From Cyclospora cayetanensis (lineage: Eukaryota > Apicomplexa > Conoidasida > Eucoccidiorida > Eimeriidae), in the NCBI RefSeq assembly GCF_002999335.1, contig NW_020312568.1, positions 124,001 through 188,000 of the forward strand: a stretch of DNA of 64,000 nt, read 5' to 3'. The notes beneath the pieces were generated by a model. That model had not been told where the DNA came from and did not search any database. It was given only the letters and a program-made list of their open reading frames with translations. Below are positions 59,042 to 64,000 of the stretch, in pieces. Numbering within the stretch: position 1 is the stretch's first letter; every line of letters begins with the position of its first letter. The position numbers and the translations under genes were made by a program.

Positions 59042-59356
59042 ATGCAAGTAAGGCACGGCATTGTGTTAGGCGACTCGGTATCGACCGCAATCCAGTCCCA
59101 CATCAGCAGCCGGATAACACGGACATGGCGAATTTTGCCAGATGCTAGGGGTAAGTTTGTGATCCAAGCGTGGCCAAGTCAAAGGGATAAGCAACTATGT
59201 AAGTGTTTTACCATCTGCAACAAGACGTTGCAAATCACGATGGATCTCCTGCGAAAGGCAAGTCCTGTGCATGCTAACCAACTATTAAGTTGGCAAGCGT
59301 TGTTCAAACTGTATGGCGTTCACGTTGCCCATTCATCTGACTCTCTGCATTTTTGA
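59042..59356 (+). pseudogene. Open segment with weak rhoptry-kinase-like start
   Basis: From ATG 59042 the frame reads MQVRHGIVLGDSVSTAI, ARGKFVIQAWPSQRDK, then LLRKASPVHANQLLSWQALF and KLYGVHV to a TGA near 59356. The R-x-G-x-V-L-G start, a G-K-F-V-I strand and a Leu-rich helix before a K-L-Y-G-V strand look like a kinase N-lobe of the divergent rhoptry type. No lysine/VAIK, HRD or DFG motif is visible. It could be exon 3 of the membrane-protein model at 58590, or a relic. Confidence 0.25.
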
Positions 59357-60630
59357 GGGGCACGTGAAAGGCTAGCCAGCAGCTTCTAAATAAGGGCGTT
59401 CTACAGGAATACACTAGATAATGAGGAGAAGCAATATGGCCACTGTGTCGCGATCTTTCTGAATTTGAATCAACGGCGGGCCTTCAATGCGCGTGGGTAC
59501 AGTTGTATCACTATGTTGGGAAATGGACGTAGGGCTGCTAACGTGGTTTTCTGACTTCATCTAGCTAGTAGATGCGGCACTGGGAGTATTGGTGTGCGTG
59601 CAGATTTGGACGGCTTGTTGTGAGGGACAAACCTTATGCGTTTTGTTGCGATTTCCCAGACGATGCTGTAATGCGCCAACTTGGCTAGCAGAGCGCTGTT
59701 GTGCTTTTAAGTGTAAAAACCGATAGGAGCAAGCAACACGCGGCACTGAGTAGTTCGACGGAATCTGCGCTTCGCCACAACCGTGATCACAGGACCGACG
59801 TTCATACACATTATCTGGCCTACGAGGTAATGCGCTGTCATGGAAAATAAAAATGTCTGGGCACCTTGATTGGCAAAGATTCCTTGACTGTTGTTGTTCT
59901 CGATACGGCAGTCGTTGAGTAAATATGAAGGGGTGCTTGAAAGTACGTTGAGCAGTGTATCGGATAGGGGCGACAGACGATCCGTTACACTGTGGCATGC
60001 GTTCGGCCTAGAGATACCTGGTTGACCTGCGTGACTTACGAGTACTGAGAAGCTACGTGTGCCGTTGGTCGTCTAGCTGCTTTTAGTAATTGTTAGCACT
60101 CCAGGTTGAGTTCGAAGATTAAGACAAGCGTTAGTCGCTGATGCGGTTTCCTATAGCGCAACGCGGTGTAGTAGGTACTTGCTGCAGCATAGATCAAATG
60201 TTGCTGATTGGACGACGCTGAAATATACCCAGGGGTGGCCGTTAAGAGTTTAGAGTGCACGCATACCACAACACATGTGCATGTAAATTGCCACTTATAG
60301 TGCAGCCTTTGAAGGTGCAGAGGCAGTGGGGGTGACAGCTGGAAGCATCGCCGGATAGGTTGCACAGCCCTTTTTGCATGGAAGCCGTTGCTTGGACAGT
60401 CAACATCATGCTGTGAGTGCAGTGCCGGATGGACATGTGCTCGAGTCCACGTCGGTCGGCACTGGGCGTTTCCGGGCTGCTTGACTGGATTGTCCTTTAT
60501 GGATCTGCTTTTCATGAGTACATTACAGTGATGCCGTGGTTGGCGGATTTTTGTTTGGGCGTTGGCCGGTGCTTGGTTCAGTATGTGGCCTTCGGGTGCC
60601 AACTCAGTGACTCAATATATATTATTGTGC
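59357..60630. other. Unassigned DNA upstream of tandem repeats
   Basis: Minus frames at 59561-59998 and 60093-60602 are open but Thr/Ser/His/Gln-biased and without family resemblance, and the same bias recurs in the repeats downstream. Not called as genes. Confidence 0.4.
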
Positions 60631-60636
60631 ATTTCC

Positions 60637-61930
60637 TGCTAGGGCTGGATGCATGACATATTCGAGCCCGCAATTGCGCAGGGGAGTCTATGACAAAGTT
60701 ACATGTAGGTAGAAATGCGATGTGGTGTGTAGTGGTAGTGACAATCCAGTGTGAAGGGCTGGGATTTGTGTTGGTTAGTCGGGACGTGTGTACGTACAGG
60801 AAAAGCCAGTGAGCGTTTGGCGCGCATGCTGCTGAGTTGAGTTTGGAATTATCGAGTTGCTGGAGGTAGTGCTGTGCTTCAAAGGTGAAGTAGCATTGGG
60901 GTTGGCGGGTGCACTTCGGTGCAGAGCTAGATATACTGTATTGGGTAGTTTTCTGAAAGCAGTTGTGCGCGCGGTGGGTTTTGGGGTTTGGCATCTTGGT
61001 TTTTAGAACTGCTTGCGGCATGTCGTGTGGGCCTGTGGTGGACTTTAGAGCTATGGGGAGTGTATGTTCACAGTGTGCTACACAGCCTGCTTGTTGATGC
61101 TTGAACGTGGTTTGAGGAGTTTACGATCATGCCTGTTTTGTGAAAGGACGCTTGAGCCTCAATGGAGATGAGGTGCAATTTTAGTAATAAAGTGCGTGTT
61201 AGTGTTTGTTGCTTGCTAGGATTGGATGCAGGGATCGTTTGCGTGGGGATTTGTGTAGGGGAGTAAATGGCAAGGTGGCGTCTTAGTAGAATATGAACGA
61301 TGTGTGTGATGGTAATGGAAAATTAGCGTGGAGGGTTGATCTTTGTGCTGGGTGTGTGGGCTTATGTATATGAGGAGATGTCAGTGAATGTTTGCAGCGC
61401 CGGCTGTTTCGTGCGGTTGTGTTCCTGATTTTTCCATAGCAGTGCCTTCCATCGGAGGTGGAGGGGCATTCGGGTCGGCGGGTGCAGTTGGAGGCAGAGA
61501 TGGGTAGCTTGTATTGAATTGTTTTGTGATCATTTCTGTGTGCTTGTCGGCCGTTAGTATTATGTTGATTGTCAAGCAGAAAATGTCCTTTCCTCTTGGC
61601 ACATGTTCGAGACAGCCGATTTGAGTGGTGGATGTTTGCCTGTGTTCGCGTACATGTTTGTTCATGTTTGGTCATGCTTTGGGTAGACTGTGGTAATGCC
61701 TGGCTGTGTGAGGGTGCTTGAGCATTGGTGGGCACGAGAAGCTCGTTTGGTAGTAAAGCGCGTGTGCTTGCTTGCTTCTTGCGAAGATTAGATACAGGGT
61801 AAGTGTGCGCGAGCGCTTGCATATGAGAGTGAATGGCAAAGTTGCATGTTGGTAGAAGGGAAATGAGGGATGGAATGGTAGTCAGAATTCCATAGAGAAG
61901 CAGGGGCATAGTGCCTGTATCGTGAATTGA
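60637..61930. repeat. Diverged tandem repeat with period of about 570 bp
   Basis: Equivalent landmarks begin at 60637, 61213 and 61777 (ctagg/gaag.tggatgca, then aggggagt..atg.caaagt, then ggtagaa, then gtggtagtg/atggtaatg/atggtagtc), giving spacings of 576 and 564 bp. The minus strand stays open through much of two copies and yields related peptides (TTQYSISSSAPKCTRQPQC and KTIQYKLPISASNCTRRPEC), showing the copies are homologous. Confidence 0.8.
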
Positions 61931-64000
61931 GGACAAGGGTTTGGCAGTTTATTTGCTGAGGAGCGCTAGATAACAAGAAGACCCAGCAGTTAGGATGAAG
62001 TTTGTGGGACAAGTCCGGGGTAATTAACTTTTACCTTTAGGTTTGTGACATGACGCAGCGGCACTAGTGCTCAGCATGGGAGGATGGCAGACACTTGTTT
62101 GTTTATGGATTGATTGGTAGCGGCATTTTGAATAGGACTGTGTGATGTACTGTCTCGTTGAATGTTTGGCTCTAGTTGTAGACTGAGCGAAGTGCTTCGG
62201 CTGTGTTGGGTTGAAGAGTATTTGTAGTGCGTTGCTTCTGCAGCAGCAGTGAAAGGATCTTGCAGGCTTAATCAAGCTGCCATTGGTGTTTTTTCTGAGG
62301 TGCCTTCAGAGACAAGTCTGCTCTCAGGGGTTGGTTTGCAAGGGGCTGCGTTAAATGAATCATGGGATGTATCTACGAATTCCTTGCATAGAACCCACAG
62401 CATTCATTGCTTCCATAGTATTTATTCTTGTCATGTCTGAATGTGGATGTGCAGGAATAACTGTTGTATGAACACTTGGCAGCCTTCGTTGCCTTGCACT
62501 TCGTATATGCAGCTCAGCTGCCGTACAATGATTAGAGGGGGATCTGCTGAAAGATACCGAAGGAAAGAGCGCTTTTAAAGCGCCTGCAAGAACTGAAGGC
62601 CTTTGGCTAGTATATCGCTCATGCAGGTTCCTGGTGGTTTCCAATGAGTCTGGTCGCGATCTCACGCAATACCCGCATCCACGGAAGACGTTAGGGTGTC
62701 TCTGTCGAATACATTGGTGAATATTTTATTTTGATTGAGCGCCGGTGTTGCAGTGACGTTCCAATGTTCGTGGGAGACATGGTACTTCACAGGAAAAGTA
62801 GGCACCCTGAGCAGTTGTTTAGAGGGAGCAAAGCGACGCAGCCGCATGCCGGCGGGTCGCTGCAGGGTTGTTAGGAACCGTGTGGGCTGGTTGGGCCTTG
62901 CTCTCCTTTTACTCCAAAGAGTGAGAGACGCTATGTGCCAAGGCGTTGGTAGCAGCTAATTGTGTGTATGACGTACGTATGGAGAGTGAGGTGTTTCTCC
63001 TTATTTAAAAAGTTTTTCGTCGGGGTGTCTAGCAGCACGGGAGTGGCGGAGTCATGCCGGCATATGCTGGACGTATGGCAGACCCTCCAAGAAACTTAAT
63101 CAAAAGTTTTTGATATTTATTTGCCAATCATCTGCGCAAAATGGAACAGACTGCGTTAGTAGTACATTTTGCGGCTTTGCTTGAAAGCTGGTACGGGATC
63201 GGGGTGTGCCCTGACACAACGAATTCAACCGCAGATTGAATAGGTTGAACATAGGCTCAGGTGGCGCCACTGCGGACTGTAGGCACCTCGTCCTGCGCGC
63301 TGGTTTCCTCAGGCACAACGTTTATCGTGGCGTGTCGTAGGCGTATGTGGAAGTTTCATTTTTGTGCCGAAGACTATTCCAAAATTTTCACACCTATTCC
63401 AGCTGTAAAATGTGGCAGGCACTCTCGTAGGTGCTGCACGCTGCTGCCAACATGGGGACAAGGAATTGCGCGGCGCATGGATGAGTGGGTAGCTTGTTGA
63501 AAACTGGCAGGGCGTAGCTTCTGTTTGCAAACGGGCACATGCTGCTTTTTGGCTTGTTCATGAAAAGGAATCGTGGTCGTGTGCTGTTCAGAAGCTAGCC
63601 GTTTGCTGTGCAAAGGTAACCATCAATTAGGCAAGTGCCTTCCTTTATTTGCTACCACTTCTGGAGTTCAATTTTGTAGCTTAGCTGTCATTCACTTGTC
63701 AGAGTGAGTAGCATAAAAACCTTTAAAGGCAGTCCTGAAATACCTGCAGGAAACGAGGGCCTCTCGCCTCGTCTGCTGCGCTCGCAGGTGTCTGGTGACA
63801 TTGTGTTGGCAATGCGTTTGGTCACGAGCTAAAGCCATACCCCTTCTGTGAAAGAAGTTAGCAATTCGAATGTGGAGCACTGTTGTGATCATCGGCTGCT
63901 GCTTGAGTGATGCCTATACTGATATTTAGGCTCTGTGGGCATGCTGAAACTACATAGCACACGCAGGCCCCATGAGCCTCCGTTTGAAAGCAACAAGCAA
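61931..64000. repeat. Long diverged direct repeat, copy B, runs off the window
   Basis: Partner of 50300-51551, in the same orientation, clearest from 62160 to 62270 and 63050 to 64000. Copy B is longer because of extra sequence at about 62280-63040. It continues past the window end. No gene recognised; short minus-strand frames such as 63100-63318 are the repeat's own conserved open stretch. Confidence 0.7.

Noticed and set aside
60093..61936. Minus-strand ORFs of 140-220 codons as genes
   Set aside because: They track the 570-bp repeat and its GT bias, lack family resemblance and splice context; kept as a repeat finding instead.
1..64000. CRISPR arrays, telomere repeat arrays, rRNA
   Set aside because: No spaced identical short repeats, no run of TTTAGGG-type units and no rRNA-like conserved blocks were seen.

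Overview
The window looks like nuclear DNA of a coccidian apicomplexan, closest in style to Eimeria or Cyclospora. The basis is spliceosomal GT-AG introns, very short exons, CAG-type homopolymer runs inside proteins, CT/GT/TA microsatellites in introns, and family content (a parasite-type CPSII, a P-type cyclin, a SNF2-HNH protein). The species call is an inference. There is no sign of operons, a bacterial or viral genome, CRISPR, or rRNA.

Region 1 (1-12.4 kb, +): the 3' two thirds of a carbamoyl-phosphate synthetase II gene. I could place 28 exons. Their lengths keep one frame to the stop (about 1,056 aa in the window), and the gene starts upstream of the window. It encodes the first committed step of pyrimidine synthesis. 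Introns carry most of the CT, GT and TA microsatellites and a 54-bp minisatellite.

Region 2 (13.2-17.9 kb): two intronless minus-strand genes in close tandem, ALG13 (N-glycan assembly) followed by a WD40 protein. Then come a plus-strand open segment with an apparent frameshift, a Lys/Glu-rich protein of unknown role, and an unassigned exon.

Region 3 (20.2-29.5 kb, +): a large multi-exon gene for a topoisomerase-type zinc finger, a SNF2 ATPase and a C-terminal HNH domain. This resembles the ZRANB3 annealing helicase/endonuclease family and suggests replication-fork repair.

Region 4 (30.6-36.5 kb): a three-exon plus-strand gene with a possible MSP/ASH-like beta-sandwich, then a three-exon minus-strand PHO80-like (P-type) cyclin with a long glutamine-rich tail.

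Region 5 (36.5-64 kb): no confidently recognisable intact gene. It holds decayed Ty3/gypsy-type retrotransposon pieces (minus strand near 44-45.6 kb, plus strand near 56.8-57.9 kb), open segments that weakly resemble the N-lobe of rhoptry-type kinases, a short two-exon membrane-protein model, and several families of diverged direct repeats (about 570-bp period at 60.6-61.9 kb; copies at 50.3-51.5 and 62.0-64.0 kb; copies at 51.7 and 52.6 kb). This looks like repeat-rich subtelomeric or heterochromatic DNA.
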